Under the pieces are notes generated by a model. The model worked only from the letters and a program-made list of their open reading frames with translations. It did not search any database and had not been told where the DNA came from. A program made the position numbers and the translations under genes. Of a stretch of DNA of 64,000 bases, positions 1 through 14,241 are shown one piece after another. Source of the stretch: Ustulina deusta (taxonomy: Eukaryota > Ascomycota > Sordariomycetes > Xylariales > Xylariaceae); the NCBI GenBank assembly GCA_023159155.1, contig JAJNNX010000008.1, positions 434,001 to 498,000 of the forward strand, given 5' to 3'. The number at the start of each line of letters is the position of its first letter. Positions within the stretch are counted from its first letter, which is position 1.

Positions 1-3000
1 GGGAATGGCCTGTGGTTCGCCTGTTGCTTGTTGTGAACGCTACGATTGAACCAGTTCCGCTTGTTGTCAAATTCAAGGACTTTTGGATTCTTCACCAAGT
101 GCGAAAAGGTGCCTTTCATGAGCGAAGGGTTATTGCGTACGAGCTCGTTCAGAATGCGTCTATGGTCCTCTGTGAATGTGAAGAATAGCCCTGCCATACG
201 AGACTCAGGTTGCGGGCTTGAGAGCACCATGTCTTTGGATGCTTGACTGGTGGACGTGCTGGCCTCCGCCTGAGCGCTATCCTTGCAGACCACCATTAAG
301 GCTTCGATTAGTGGTAGGAGAATAGTAGCCACGTTCAATAGGCTCTCCCGTTGGCGAATCGCGCTTAAACATGCACTAAGTTTTTCCCACAGAGCGTTGA
401 ATGTTGGGTTGCGATACAGTGTACTTAGCAGATCTTGTTTCTTGGTTTCCTCTACGCTTGATTCTCCAGCCGCGTCCAACTTCTTTTGCGCAAAGAGATG
501 ATCAAGAGCTGTGAGCACACGTAGCAGCTTGTTTTGATCGGAGGCACCTGGCGAGAACTTTGAAAGCGCAACGCCTTGGATTTCTGTGCCAGTATCGGCA
601 CTTTGAATATGTGGTAATAGTTCATCCAGGTGGACAACAATCTTCTCACTCAGCACCTGAGCTTGGCGAGCGAGCTCCTGGCCGAAAACAAGCATTGCCC
701 CAGGAATTACCGAAAGATTCTTGATTGTCGACAGTGTCTCCTTGAACGTTTTTGAACTGCATTCTCGAGCAACGAATATCTTGATAATGAGGGTTAGATT
801 CGCGTCCGGAATAATAGGTGGATGTAGCTGCCTGATCTTTTTCAAGGCAGGCTGTTTCTTTTCTAGTACTGTAGGGGGGTTTGACTGGGCATTAGATGGA
901 CTGGCGGGAGGAGGGGACTCAGCGTTTTCCGCCGTGGCAGGCACTTGGTCTGAGTGCTGTATCCCCGATGCAGTCTGATTAGTGTTCTCTGACACAGTTT
1001 GCTCAGTACTATCGGCTGCCGCTGTTGGCTCAGCCTCTGCCTTCACATTTTCGGCTTCCAATAACTTGATGGCTTCTGTCGCTTCCTTTTGCTTTCGATC
1101 AAAAGTCAGGAGTGGGAATGTCACGCGGCTCAAGAGCTGCGAGAGGCTATCCATTATAGCCGAGCTTTCCATGACAAGATCGCGATCAAGTAGAGACATC
1201 AGTGAATTGATGGCGTACTTCTGGGCTTTGTTGTCCTTGCCCTTCCCCTTTCGACTCAGGCTGCGCTTCAGAGTGCTCACAACTACATCATGTTCAGTCA
1301 GGAAGAGCCAAGGTACATGTACGTTTTGGTCTGCGAGGTAGCATAGCAAGTCTAGACATTGCTGAACGATGAGAAGAGGCGATGTGTCGGAAGTTGTTTG
1401 CAATGAGTGATGACTGTTAATGTTGGTGGATGTGCGTTTGAATCCCTGAGGAGTCTGTGTCTTCGCTTCTTTGTCCTTGGGCTGCTTGGCTTTAATGGAA
1501 AGATGCGTAAAACTTCGCTCTACAGCATCCACATCGGTGGAGCCATCTTGCAAGATCTGGAGTAGGGTGCTGATCACTTCTAAGCGATTCTGACGGTTTT
1601 CACAAACGTCCTTGAATACATTCTTGAGAGAATTTTCGATAGAGCCTCCCTTCATGTTGATGAACATGAGGCGAAGTAAAGTAGCGACCCCCGCTTTGTC
1701 TAACATTTGAACAACGGCCCTGCGTTGAGGCTTGTTGTCTTCATCAGTTGGCCCGCTTGCTTGGACGGCGTCTCGCCCACGGTTGACTCCGGAAGGGGCC
1801 CTATCTTCGGAGACAATATGATTAGTGCGAATAACGCGTCGTGCTTGAGCTGCCAATTCAGGGGGTAGAGAATCTAAAATCTCGGGCCCTTGTTCCATTA
1901 AAACCTGATCCCGAAGGGCTGGAGGAAATGTCATAAGAATACTCGCGGGGTCCATATCTTGTGCTTCGGGTGCTTGGCCAGCCGCTGTGGCTTGGCGCCG
2001 GGCTTCTTCTCGATCACGTCGGCGTCGCTCTGCACTTTCTTGTCGGACAATTTCTTCACGAATATCTTCCGGAAGGGCGTCTAAGAACTCTTGGAATATT
2101 TCGGTCTGCTCACCAGCGCCTCCTAGGCTATCGCGAGCTTCTGCTCGCCGGGAGCTGACTGTTTGAGCAATGACCTCTTCTCGGAACTCTTCGGGAAGGG
2201 CTTCCAAATAATCAGGATCAATGCCAAGCTCTGTAATATCGACCTGTTCTCCCCTAATTGTGGTAAATGAGCGAGCTTGGTTAGCCGTGACCGCGTTTTC
2301 TCGTGCAGCATCAGCAGTTTCGCCTGATGGTTCGATGCCTTCCATGGCATCCGGTTCGACGTGGCTGTCGTGGACATCCTCGGTAGTAGAGCTCGCCTGG
2401 GCCTCTGCGGCGGCTGCGGCGGCAGCAGCAGCAGCTTCTGCAGCACGCTCACGCTCTTCCGCTTCTTTTTGTTCTCGAGCGGCTTTCTCCTCGGCTTCCT
2501 TGGCTTCCTTGGCTTCCTTAGCTTTTCGTTCTTCCTCTTCACGTTTCTTCCGTTGCGCATCCTCGATCCGTTGCCGTTCTTCTTGCATTATCTTCTCCTG
2601 GGCCATAGCCGGGGGGACAAGATGGGACAGAATCGCGGGAAGTAATTTTCCTGCCTTTTCCGGGTGGTGTGAGCCGAATATCATCTTCATCTCTTCAGTC
2701 CAACGAGTGATTGTTGACTCGGCGCTAAAAGAGGTAGACTGAACCGGCTCCTGGTATGGATCACGGCGGCTATCAGATCTTGCTTCGCGTGCAGGAATAC
2801 TAAAGGGGAAAGGTAATTCATTAATATGATGCGGTCGAGTTCCTATTGAGAAGTGCAAGGCATGGCCATGGCGACCTAAATGGACTGGAAGGGACGCAAC
2901 AAGATCATTAATAAATGACATTGGATTGTCGTGTCCAGTGCCTGTTAAGACGGTACCTGGTAGCCCCAACCGAAGGAGACTACCGGCGTAGTTCGTTGGG

Positions 3001-6000
3001 CGGGGTGATGCGTCTCGACTATTTTCGTTTGCTCTACGTAATAGAGGATTGATGCCATCTTCATTGGCAGGCATACGAGTATCGCGAGAATGGCTGGCGC
3101 GCATCCGTGAATCTGAGTTGATGTTAACCCTCTGGACCTCACCGGAATGATGGTAATCATGGGGTGTGGCGGGAAGGATACCGGCCACGGCGTCTAAAAA
3201 TTCATTCAACATGTCTTCAAACGTACCGCTAAAGTTGTTCAGATCACGTTGCCCCACCATAAAGGGAAGGGATACGGGTTGGCGATCAATAGGTGGGTGT
3301 CGACGGCGCCCGCCAAACAAGCCTCCGTGTTCTACTACTAGAGTATCCCACCCCAAACTGGGAGCCACAATATCTCGAGGTGGTGGATCATCTATATAGT
3401 ATGAGTGAGTTTCTCCCAAAGGAGTTTGTGCGAATGAACAACTTACTGGGATACTCCTCTTCATATGCATATTCGTCATCCATATCGTCATCGTCGTCGT
3501 CTTCTTCTGCATTGCTTATTAGCTCAGCTCAAGGGAAGCGAAAAATAACTTACCATCATCCTCATCTTCTTCCATGTAGCGATCATTGAGTTGATTCAAA
3601 TCCTCGACGATCGGTTCGAAGTCTCCGTCACCGATAGCCCGCATGATATTCCCAAACCGATTCAATCCCTCCACATCCTCTAAATCGTGGATGTCAGCTT
3701 CTTGGAGGTCCTGTGCCTCTGCCTCAAAATCGATTTCCGCTTCCTCGTCGACCCCGTCATCTGGATCGCTTTCCCAATCTGAGGCTCCGTCGTCATCAAG
3801 TGGATTGCCTTCATCGTCAACAATTTCGATGCGACCTTCTACATCATCCATCTCGTCAGAATCTTCCTCGTCATCACTTTCATCCTCTTCATCATCCTCG
3901 TCCATCTCGTCAACGTCGTCATCATCCTCCATTGTAACTTCAATGACACCAGGCTCGCCAGATAGGCCCTCAATTGGCCCCATGCCTTCGAGGTCCACTT
4001 CTTCTCTGTCACTAACATCTTCTTCGCGATCTTCAGACTCGTATGCCATGTCGTCATCGTACTCGTCATCATACATTTCCTCATCGTCATCTACAGCTAT
4101 TAGCACATTGCTCATAGTCAAGTAATTAAGGAGAAACTCACCATCTTCCGAGTCCTCTGAATAGTCATCGTCCATATCTCTATGAGGCTCATGCATGCCC
4201 AGAGCCGAATTACGATATAGATCTGGAGTCTCTTCCCTATCGTCGTCGATATCTGAGAGGGAACTTGTGGAGATAAGTTCATCTTCAACACTACCATGTG
4301 CTGGGACCGAGGATATGATGTTGGAATGGCTCAGGTTGATAGCCGTGCTTGTTAGGACTCGGAACACGCGAAGGATATACTTGATGGTTTTCTTCACAGG
4401 TGGGAAAGCGAGGTCGATATCGGCGATAGAGGCAGTTAATGCGGCAAGATATCCCTTTTCGTACATCAGTCGCCGTAGTTGTGCCTGCGACCGATCAAGA
4501 GGGCCATGGTTATTTCGCGACGAAGCGGTCGGATCTTTGTCTTTGTCACCCATCATAAGATGCATAACCTCTGCTAGACCAAGCATCCTGGCATACCTGG
4601 AGTCAAATGGATCGTTGGACGTCGTGGCATCCTTGTAGGACTTTAGGATGGTATCTAGGACAAATCTCCGTACGAAAAGTAGGTCAGGTTCATCCTCGTA
4701 GTCGTAGGTATCTCGACTGCGGTCCACAGGTTTTTCGCCAGTCCTGTTGACAAGGGCTACCAGTAAGTTCTGTGTTTGCATCGCTGTAGCATACTTCTTC
4801 TTGTAAATGATGGTATCCAAAGGACCATCCATGTTACTTGGATACAGAAGATCAGTAAGGAGATAGTTCAATACACTGGACCGAGGCTTAACCGGCGTGT
4901 TGGCAAAAAGTGGTGCATTCCTCTTGAAGTTGATAAACTCAACCTTGGTACGATTGTAGCTTTGGAGCAGTTCAGTGAGGCAGTGAAGAAGGAAGCAGCG
5001 GTAAATGAAAATTGGATGTTCATCTGCCTTGAACGAAGATTTTCCCTTTTTCTCTTTGCCATCGATGGTGCGAGCTTCGTTTTCATTAGGTGCATCCGAG
5101 GAAGAAGCGCCCTGTTCACTGGCTTGGGTACCCTCCTTGGTAAGGTGAGATGCATCTTTGTCATCCACCTCTTTGTAGTTCAACAGTTCACACAGAAGAA
5201 AATGTATCACACCATCTGGAGTTTCGACGACTGGACGTTTCTGGTCCTGGATAGTAGTTTTGGAGACATCATCCATATGTTTGTCTTCGCCTTCTGTAGA
5301 AGGCTTGATGTCCTGGATTGACAAATCTTCGGTAGCTCGAACAGTTCGGCCAACTTCATCCTTTGTTACTTCCTCTTGCGGTTCCTTGAGAAGAACTACT
5401 TGATGCCGCGCAGTATTACCATCGCGAGGGGCCCATCGATTTAATTTCACAACTTCGCTGCAAACTTCAACAAATAATTTGGGGTCGCGGAGCACGAGGT
5501 TTGAAAAGTGTCTTAAGAAGCCTGTCGGATCCAAGGGTCGATTGTTGCGCGCTCCATCTAGATAAGTACGTATCTCACTTCGCATGATTTGTTTTATGAC
5601 TTCTTCATCCTCAATCACATGGCGGAGGATGGTCAGTATGTAGGAAGATATTCGTGTCTCACTGAGGCGGAGGGCTCCGACCCCAGAGAGTTGCTTTGCA
5701 GTAACAAATAGGCGCTGCAGGTTCTTTTTATCGCCGACCTGCCGGGCGACAGCACGATCTCTAGTCAGAATTACTAAAATTCTCAGGACCGAAACTGCAA
5801 GAGATTCCTCTTTGCCAATGCGTGGGAGAATCTCGAGAATTGCGCTTAGTAGTGTCCGCCGATCATCGTCCTTAACATTAAGATCTTTTGGGACCCACTC
5901 TAGAGGTTGGATAGAATCACTCTCCAGTTCAGGAACCTTCCAGTTAATGTCTCCAAGCTGTTGGTCGTCGCTGAGTAGGATCTCAAAGATGAGTAGCACG

Positions 6001-9000
6001 TACGGAATCCAAGGTGACAGTTCTTCAGTAGACGAGGACCCGGGAATGTGAAGAAACCGCAGAAATTCACCAACGTTTTCCTTCAAGATATTTACAGTTG
6101 CCTTCAGAAAAGGCTTGTCTTGGAGGAGCAGAGACAGAAGATGAGCATAAGCGGCAATGCTACGCCCGTTGGCTTTTAAGTCGTCATCCATAGCAAAAGA
6201 CATCAGAGCGTTGACGAGGGTTTCACCAATCTCCTGCCTTGTAGATAAATCATCTCCAGGAGACCGGAAAACGACAGACGAAATTAATTCTGACACCTCA
6301 TGGGTAGTGTCTGGGTGAGCTCCTATGACATCCAAACATCTATCAATCAAGTTGGAGCGGAGCTTGGCTCGTTCTTGATCTAGATCTTCCTTAGCCACAT
6401 GTGGCGGCCGTATGTCGTTTTCTGGATCTGCTTTCGTTTTTGTTGCAGAACCTTGGGATGGACTTGCGGACGCTGGTCTATGACCATTGGATTCTTGGTG
6501 CACTGCCGGAGGGATTGGAGTGTCTCGGTCAGCACCACTTGACAATGCAGCAGCGTCTCGGGGATGTTCGCCAATGAGTTCCTCGTCTAGAATACCCGTT
6601 GGAAAGTCCACAGGCAAAGCTTCGACCATCGCTTCGTCATCAGTTGGAGCAGGGTGTTCAGCTGCAGATCCGCTTTCCACGTCGGTCGGCCCATCATATT
6701 CGGGGATTGGGTTGCGTGTGCCAGCGATTTCTTTCTCGTGCGCTGAACAGTATTCCGTAGCCATCTGACGGTTACCAAAGCTGCGGTAGGTTGCCTCCTG
6801 CGCAAGGTCTTCAGCGAAGGAACCCTCGCAAAGATATATGACATCGGGCATATGCGTAGACCAGGGGAATTTGGCATTATTCGGTTCGAGATATACCGGT
6901 GGAATATTCTAATATAAGTTAGCACTGGCGTTCTGCTAACAAAGCGGGCAGATATTAGTGACAAACCTTGTCTGAACGCCTGTATGCACCGTTCTCCAAG
7001 TCTGCTGAGGATATGGCCTTCAGGATTTCGATAGTCTTAGCGACAGTCATCGCTGAACCTTTCTCAATGAGAGACGATTCCCATAATTCCTGGATGACAG
7101 GTAATATTGTGGCTCTAAGTTCGACGACGAGATTCGGTGCGACCAATGTCTCTCCTCTGCGGTCACCACTAGTAGCTCTCTGTGGCAAAACATTCACGCT
7201 CGCAACTGCTTCACTGATGAGCTTTCCATTAGCAAACATGGCGTAGATATCTAATATCTTCTTAAGACCGAGAGCAGCAAGTCTCGATCTAGCCACTTCT
7301 TCCTCGCCCTCGTGGGTTTTACAGACTTCGTTCTTAAACTTAATCAGCATCGCATTAAGCAGCTTCAAACCGTTGTGTTTTTTGAAAGCCAATAAAACCG
7401 GTATGATGTTTTGAGCGTGCATTGCTCGGTCAGAACGGCCTAGAGAAGTTAGCAGATCGAAGTTGAGTAGAGGACGAAAGGTGCTACTTGCCTTCTGCAG
7501 TGGGGTTCACCAACAGCTCATGAGCAGCATGAAGCATGATATACCAATATTGTAAATCTCGAGCCGTACCTTCACGGTCAGAGACTTGTAACTGTTGAAG
7601 GACAGTGAGACTGATATCCTCTGCGAGCTGCACATGATGGGATCTAATGTATGTATCACGCTCCCGCCTCTGTAGTAGCGATTTCCCATATGCTTGCAGA
7701 AGAGGGAGGGCGGTAGGTAGCAGGGCTTCAAATAAGGCCTTAATGGTCTGAAAATTACGGTACTGTGGGCTCGATTGCAGGTTTTTAGGGGATTCCTGAC
7801 CCCGACTTCCTTTTTTCCCTGTAGCCCATTGCCAGACAGCAGCAGATGAGCAAGCACCAGAAAAAGTAGCGTCGTCAAAGTCAGGACCAGGTTCGTCATC
7901 GCCCTTAGGCAAATTGATGGCTGGAGCAACTTGCTGATCCCGGCTCTCATTGGTTTTGCCATACCATAGTTGCGGAACAATGGTCGATATAGCTATTTCT
8001 TCAAGGACCACGGCGCGGATGAGAGGACCTAACGACCTAATCAATCGACTATGGTAGTCAAAAACATTGATCGCATGAAGCGTGACTGTTTGTGTTCTTG
8101 ACGAAAAGGGGAAAGAGTGGTAAAGCACTCTCATTAGAGATTGGGCATTGAGTAACGCTTTGACAACAGAAGTCCCTGTTGCAAGATGCTTCGCTAGATC
8201 ATGGGTTGTGTTTCCAGTCAAAGTTGCCTCTTGTGTAATAAAGGGTTTGAAATAGGAAGCTGAGTCTTCAGACTTAACAATGACATCAAGCACATCAATT
8301 GCGTCGTGTGTACGCTTAAGCAATGAGGGAAGACCTATTATCGGGGACGCCTCGATCAAGGACGATAAGACGTTTTGGAGACCTCGAGCTGCAAAAGATC
8401 CTCGGCAGGTATGGGGCAGGCTTGGAGAGGTGTAAAGATCTAAAAGCTGCTCAATTCCGCCATTCGTGATCAAGCTCATTTTCAAACTTTGGTTACTAAT
8501 GTAATGCGTCAGGAAACCAGAGACAGCATCCACGTAGGGACAAATGGATGTCTGAACCGATAATGGACTGGAGGACTTTTCTGCTTCTTCGGGATCTTGA
8601 ATGTCAACATCCATCATGTGAGTGTCCGCGTCCTTAGCGGTATTATTGGCTTTCGCCTTCTCGGGTAAGTCAGGAGTAAAACCAAGAAGTGATTCATCAG
8701 CAACTAATTCCCTTTGCTCAGAATCTCTCACGACGAGCTTAGCCCCCCAACCGCAATCTCGAGCCTTAACCCGAGCAAGGTGTGTGACTCGAGCTATCAT
8801 GTCTAAAACTGCATTAGAAATAGCAGGTCTGAGAGATGGGTGGTGGCGCGCAAGTTCGTCAAAGCTGCCTCCGACGGACTGGGCGAGAGTCTCCTCTGCG
8901 GCCATTGCTCGCACGTGGCCTGGACTCTCAAAGATCTCAAAAAAGCTGTCGAATGTTTGCGAAGAGACAACCATTTTCATTCCAAGATTGTTCAGGCAAA

Positions 9001-11530
9001 TGGCATTCAGAACAACAGGTACTGTTGAGATAGGATCCGCAGAAGCAACAATCCCACCAGCGAGTGGGTGATCCCGCGGTCGTTCAAGAATATTTTCAGG
9101 GGGGGGATGTGGCCGAGTATCGGGTTCAAGAGCATCCGAAACAAGGGAACTCCCAGGCGAACTCCCCCGAGACTCGTCGTCGTTTTCGTTTGTATGGTCA
9201 GGCGTCGGGGTGCCTGCCTCTTCACGTTGTGAAACGGGGACAGTACGGCCAGTTAAGGCAAAAAGATAGCTGTGAATAAGTCCAGCTTCAAGGACCGCCG
9301 AAAAACTTGTTGGGTCATTGTTGAGGAAATCGCCCAAGATAGTGACAGCATTAGTCCAAACTAGCGCTCCGAACTGGGTCACGTTTTCAATAATCTCCCG
9401 GATACTGTGGAGGAGAGCAGACTTATCCACAAGGTTTCGAAGTAGTCGGTCGGTGTTCCCGCCAAAAGCGAAAGCATTCGTCATCACATGATGAATAAAC
9501 TTCAAGAGGAACTTGAGATTTTGCTGCTGGTAGAAAGGAATTTCGTAGTCTACAACCAGCGACCGGTGGCTGGAGGGCGTCCCTTTCCCGTTAGCAGCTA
9601 GTTGTTTGGCAAGGTTTACCTCATGTGTAATCAGGTTCGTGATCGCTTCGAGACCGTCGGCCGCAGCCAGAGACTGAAACGAGGTTTGCACATTATACAC
9701 GAGACTATCCAAGAATCCGACAAGTGTGCCGTGTGTTCGCTCAGCAATACTCGACCTGAGGTTTAGGATTTCGACTAGAATATCCAGTAGGCCAGCCGAA
9801 ATAATTTCCGGAATGTTCCTCATGGAAGTGTTTGCCATCGCCATGGTGATATGGAGTGTTAGGGAGAAAAGATTGTCTCGCCATTCGTCTTCCGGGGTCC
9901 ACTGCTCGCCCACGTCGTCTTCCTTCATCTCAGCAACAGCCTTCCTAATGACGTAAAGAAGCACACCGTGATTAACTGTCGCGTTTAATGCAGAGAAAAT
10001 GTCGGGCACCTTAGAATGGAATGACGAAATTGCCTCGAGAAGAGAGAGAGCGATCGACTGAAGATCTAACGGCACCTGTGTTGTACCATCTGCCCCGGGA
10101 TGGATTAGTTCAGCGAGTTGGTAAACCAACTGAAACCGGCGCGGCTCGTCGCTGTCCTGTCTAAGAACCTTTTCAACAAAGGTAGACTCGACATGAATGT
10201 ACGCTAAATTTTGGATTGCTAGTAATCGTACTTTGAGAGCTTGTTGACGAGACTCTATAGATCCTGTCAAGGCTTTAGCCACCCGTAGGCGATTAAGAAA
10301 TTCGTATCTAGTCTCTTTGGGTAGGTCTTTTGGTAGTTTTCCCAATACATGGTAGGTCGAGGACGAGAGAACTGTAGATTGAGGTACTTCTAAGACTTTC
10401 TGGCCAGGGGACATGCTTTCGTCGCGGCCCATAGTGGGAGACCGGGACACCGAGCCTGGAGTGTCTTCTGATATTCCCTGAACCTGCCGATTTGTGCGCG
10501 GAGTGACATGTGAGGTATTCGCGGAATTACTACGTCGCAGGGGTGTAGGGGTTGAAGGGGCATTTGGTATACCGCGATCTGGCATAGACGGCTGCGATTG
10601 TTCGTGAAAAACCGCACCAGAAGACGGGTAGTAAGTTAATTTCACGTCAGCCCATCCATTCCAGCGTGTGTGTGCATCATGTGTCTCGTTTGGCTCCGGT
10701 TTTGCAATAGCACACAAATCATTCGCAAACATTGTGGCCACGTTCTTTGAACTTCCTCCTAAAGACTTCTCTTTACTCTTGCTGGCGCTGCTCGGTGTGG
10801 ACACGGTACCAGAATCAGAAGGCTTACCAATGGGCGTTTTTACAAACGGCTGGGCTAACTGCTGTACACGGTCGAGATCGATATTGTAATGATTTGACAG
10901 CAGAGCAGTATGGACCTGTCGAGTGGCCATTCCATGGATACGCTTAACCGAAGCTTGATAACGCTGAGCGAGTTCAACGCCAACTTGGAGGGCAGCAATT
11001 AAAATCCTGTAATCTGTGGTATTTAGGAGATCGTTTAGGTGGGCGCTGCTGGCATATATACTGCGGTTGCCACAATGATCGAGAAGCATCTGGGTGAACT
11101 TAAGAATGGATTCAATAAGGTAAACATCTCCATCCTTTTTGTAGCCGAGCGCTGTGAGATTCCGGCTTCGCTCAGCTTCTTCAAGCTCAAGGTTACTCTT
11201 TAAAAGCACTTCACATCCGAAATCACGACTTTGGGGGCCCTCGTTCAATTTATAGATGACATTGAACGATTCCAAGAGCTCATCAAATCGGTTAAGGAGA
11301 GGTATCCAGTGATAGAGATCACCCCGTGGGAAGGGCCATCGTGAAGGAAATGTCGCGAGAACCTGGGGCAGGAGAGGTAACGGTTTAGACGTCGCCGAAT
11401 CGACGAATTCTTGCAGCCAAGGAGTCTAGGAAGAGGTCTGTTAGTAGGAGCAAAACCAGGCAGCCATCAGTAGGGAACTTACCAAGGTCTCCTTATGCTT
11501 TGTTTGGATGACCTTCGTTATCTTTCCCAT
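1..11530 (-). CDS. TOM1: Tom1/HUWE1-type HECT E3 ubiquitin ligase, 3'-partial
   Basis: Giant E3 ubiquitin ligase of the yeast Tom1 / S. pombe Ptr1 / HUWE1 family, acting in nuclear protein turnover and mRNA export. Exons on the minus strand: 11483-11530, 7492-11425, 6967-7439, 4142-6908, 3554-4090, 3447-3506 and 1-3391, which runs off the window. About 3,730 codons are visible. The start MGKITKVIQTKHKE is the usual N-terminus. The long helical N-terminal half corresponds to the DUF908 and DUF913 armadillo-like regions. A very acidic Asp/Glu tract lies at roughly residues 2380-2630. A charged Glu/Lys/Ala helix and three ubiquitin-binding-type motifs (LPEEFREEV, LPEDIREEI, FPPALRDQV, about residues 3000-3100) follow. 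The last visible codons (KVLEFDNKRNWF) are the segment immediately before the HECT domain, so the catalytic cysteine is outside the window. The intron at 7440-7491 uses a GC donor. The intron at 4091-4141 is 51 bp with no in-frame stop. Exon joins are inferred by hand from reading frame, splice sites and family conservation. Confidence 0.93.
7440..7491 (-). other. GC-AG intron in the Tom1-like gene
   Basis: A 52-bp intron with donor GCAAGT (minus strand, 7491-7486) and acceptor CTCTAG. A GT donor at this place would not keep the frame. Using GC joins NPTAEG to RSDRAMHAQN, the expected continuation in this family. The unspliced frame meets a TAG within the donor region. Confidence 0.8.
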
Positions 11531-14241
11531 GGTGAAGGTTGGGGCGGCTAAGCCGCTAAGAAAGTATCAACTCGCCCCCTCCGCAACCACTGATCAGACA
11601 CTCGAGAACAACAGCTTGACGTGGCTCCCTGGAGCATCCAAATTGGTTTGGGCCACCCCCCTTGACTGAACAATTGATTTGTATCTCGATGCACAAGGAG
11701 GAGAGATGCCACAAGCTGCCCAAACGTTGTGGAAATGTGTTGGGCCTCGTCGCCAAAAGCTCAGCCTTGTAGCTGTCGTATTGTGGGGCGTTGGAGGGAA
11801 GATCGCCTAAGCTCGCCGCTGGGAGTGCTCACAGTTTGAGAGGTTGTGAAGAAGAGTAGACGTAGCTGCGTTATCGGCGTCTGTAGAAATGTACAATATG
11901 AACAAATGATGGTGAAGAGGGCAGGATAAGGGTGTGAGGTTGAGAGGCGTGGTCGATTCCTCTGGATACGGCTTGCTGAAAATGGCTGATGGACCAGGCG
12001 GGTGCAGACCGCTGTGCCGTCAGTGCCTAGTTCGCAGCAATCCGTCAAGAGACTACAACGTATCGAGGCAAATTTGGCCAAGACGTTGTGCTTCGGAATA
12101 GCGGAATCAAGGATGGAACTCAGGTGGACGAGGTGGGAGGTATGAACGAGGAGAAATGGTTTGGGAGAGAGAAAGTTGTGATTTGAGGGCAGGTCGCGAC
12201 TGATAGCCTTTTGCGTAATGGATGAGGTTTGCGTTGTGCAGGACCTACATAGGTAGACACGTCACTGATAGGTACCTTTCACCCTAATAACGTGTTCTAG
12301 TACCTGCTGCGGAGTACCTTCTTGGTACCTGGGTACCTATGTACAGCTTTGGATCCGATTTACCAACAGCGGCGACCTCTGTACAATGTAGGTAGGGACG
12401 CAAGGTGGGGTTAGGAAGCTTGGACCATACTATCATACCAATGCCACTCCATACCTACAAGGTAATTGTTACACATGGAAATGCTAGCGTCCACTAGTGT
12501 ATGGTAGGTTACTAAGTGGCATCAATTTAGATGGCAGTGAGCATGGCAGAGTGCTACCTATCCTTAGGCAATTTAAGGTTCATTTCTAGACTCCCGAGAT
12601 TTGTTATGTCGTTATTTGCTAGGTATTGTCTTTTCTGGACACTATACACATTAACTCAAGAGTAAATTCCTTCTCGTTGACCAAATTCTACCTTACGTAT
12701 TAGAGGATCCACGTAGGACCTCTATATATTGGGTAAGTACCTAGAGGTAGTTACTACGAAGTAGGCGACTGGTACGTATCCGCCCCGTATCAAGCCACCA
12801 GGAGGCCAAAGCTTGTTTGGGACCCCATTTACAGCATCGAGGTCGAACAGTCAAACAGCACGCCTGATTGCAATAATATAACGTGAACATTATTGTTGAG
12901 AAGGAAGTAAAAAATTGTATACCCATGCAGCAAGTAGGTATGTGGCCGAGGTTACCTATACCTACCCTAGCAAATGCGTCTGATACCTCAGTAGTCCAGT
13001 TCCCATAGGTCTCAACGTGTGGTTGGTCACAATTGGTTCAGGCAGCAGGTATGCGAATATCAGATGCTTCTGCTGACAAACCATAGGCTTGGTACTGATG
13101 GGATCTGCGGCATACCCGGGCTTTCAACTTCGCCGGGGGATGGAATAAGGCGCATATGATTACTGCTGGTTTTTAACTTCCGCGCAGCAGAGGTATACGT
13201 GCGAAGTTTCTGGCAAATTGTGAAAGTCGTCATTATTTTTCTAAACTTGCAAATCACACCCCTTGAATGATGTTCATTTGTATTGGCGTGTAGGCTATAT
13301 ATAGGCCGCTAGGCTTGTAGCTTGTCGGGCATCTCGCTCGACTGATCAACTCGCGCGCTTTATAATTCAGAATACTTCAAGGGAATAGGTATGAGATACC
13401 TCTTCATATGGTAGAGCGCATCCAGAGACAAATTTACCTACAGACCTACTTACCTGCTTAAACTACTAAGTTTCTGACCTCGAATTTTTCTTTATTGCGA
13501 GTATTGATTTAAAATCCAACTTGCCCCCACCAACCGTCACCATATCTGTGCACTCAACTCCAAATTGGCGTGATCGCTTCAGCAAACGGTAAACACATGT
13601 CACCCTCTCAGCTGATCATATCAAACCTATTCCAACAGCCCAATGGAAAACTCATGACGAGGAGCCCTCCGATCTTAATATTCACCGTAATCTGCATACT
13701 ACCCAAGGTAGGTAGGCAGCTACTTTACGTTTGTAAGTACCTCTCTTGGTGTGCTGACCCTGGGTTCGGTCACGAGCGCTAGACAAGGAATAGATGTGGC
13801 TGAGCAGTGGCGCACCCCTAAGATGGTGACAGCGCTTGTGGCCCGGTGGAGGGGTAGGTCTGGAGAAAAATCCCCCACTATGTACCTAGGGAGCTACCTA
13901 GCTACTAGTATCTAGGATGGTTAGATAGTAGGTACCTGGTTAGTTCTGATAGCTGATCAACACTTATAAGTTATCTATCAGGGCCTCCAAGATTTCCAGG
14001 TTGTTGATCCTCTTTCAAAGCTCAGCCCCCGAGGTGAAAAGGTATGTTTGTCACCTTAGCCACTCAGGATCCCATGTCTTTAAACCACGTAGAGTTCTAG
14101 TCCTGCTAATATATAATCCTTTATCGTGTAGATCTCTTTCTCTAAACCCATCCCTCCACACCTTTCGTCGTTCCGCCTTGCGCTACATCTTCTGCCAATC
14201 TACCCAGCACCAGAGGATCGCTTCAAGACCCCTCAGTCGCG
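11531..14241. other. Divergent intergenic region, Tom1-like / WW gene
   Basis: About 2.7 kb between two divergently transcribed genes, holding both promoters and 5' untranslated regions. No convincing coding sequence: the reading frames here are short, lack homology I recognise and have no coherent splice structure. Pyrimidine-rich DNA just before 14242 looks like the usual fungal start-site region. From about 12240 to 13950 the DNA is full of TAGGTA/TACCTA hexamers, often fused into GGTACCTA-type palindromes. Confidence 0.6.

Noticed and set aside
2221..2742. Plus-strand frame over the left end of the window
   Set aside because: Antisense to the conserved Glu/Lys/Ala region of the ubiquitin ligase, which is clearly coding on the minus strand.
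3643..4125. Serine-rich plus-strand frame
   Set aside because: It is the antisense of the Asp/Glu-rich tract of the Tom1-like gene (TCATCG repeats); no independent gene.
11761..12081. 106-residue minus-strand frame upstream of the Tom1-like start
   Set aside because: No motif, no splice partner; lies in the likely 5' untranslated region.
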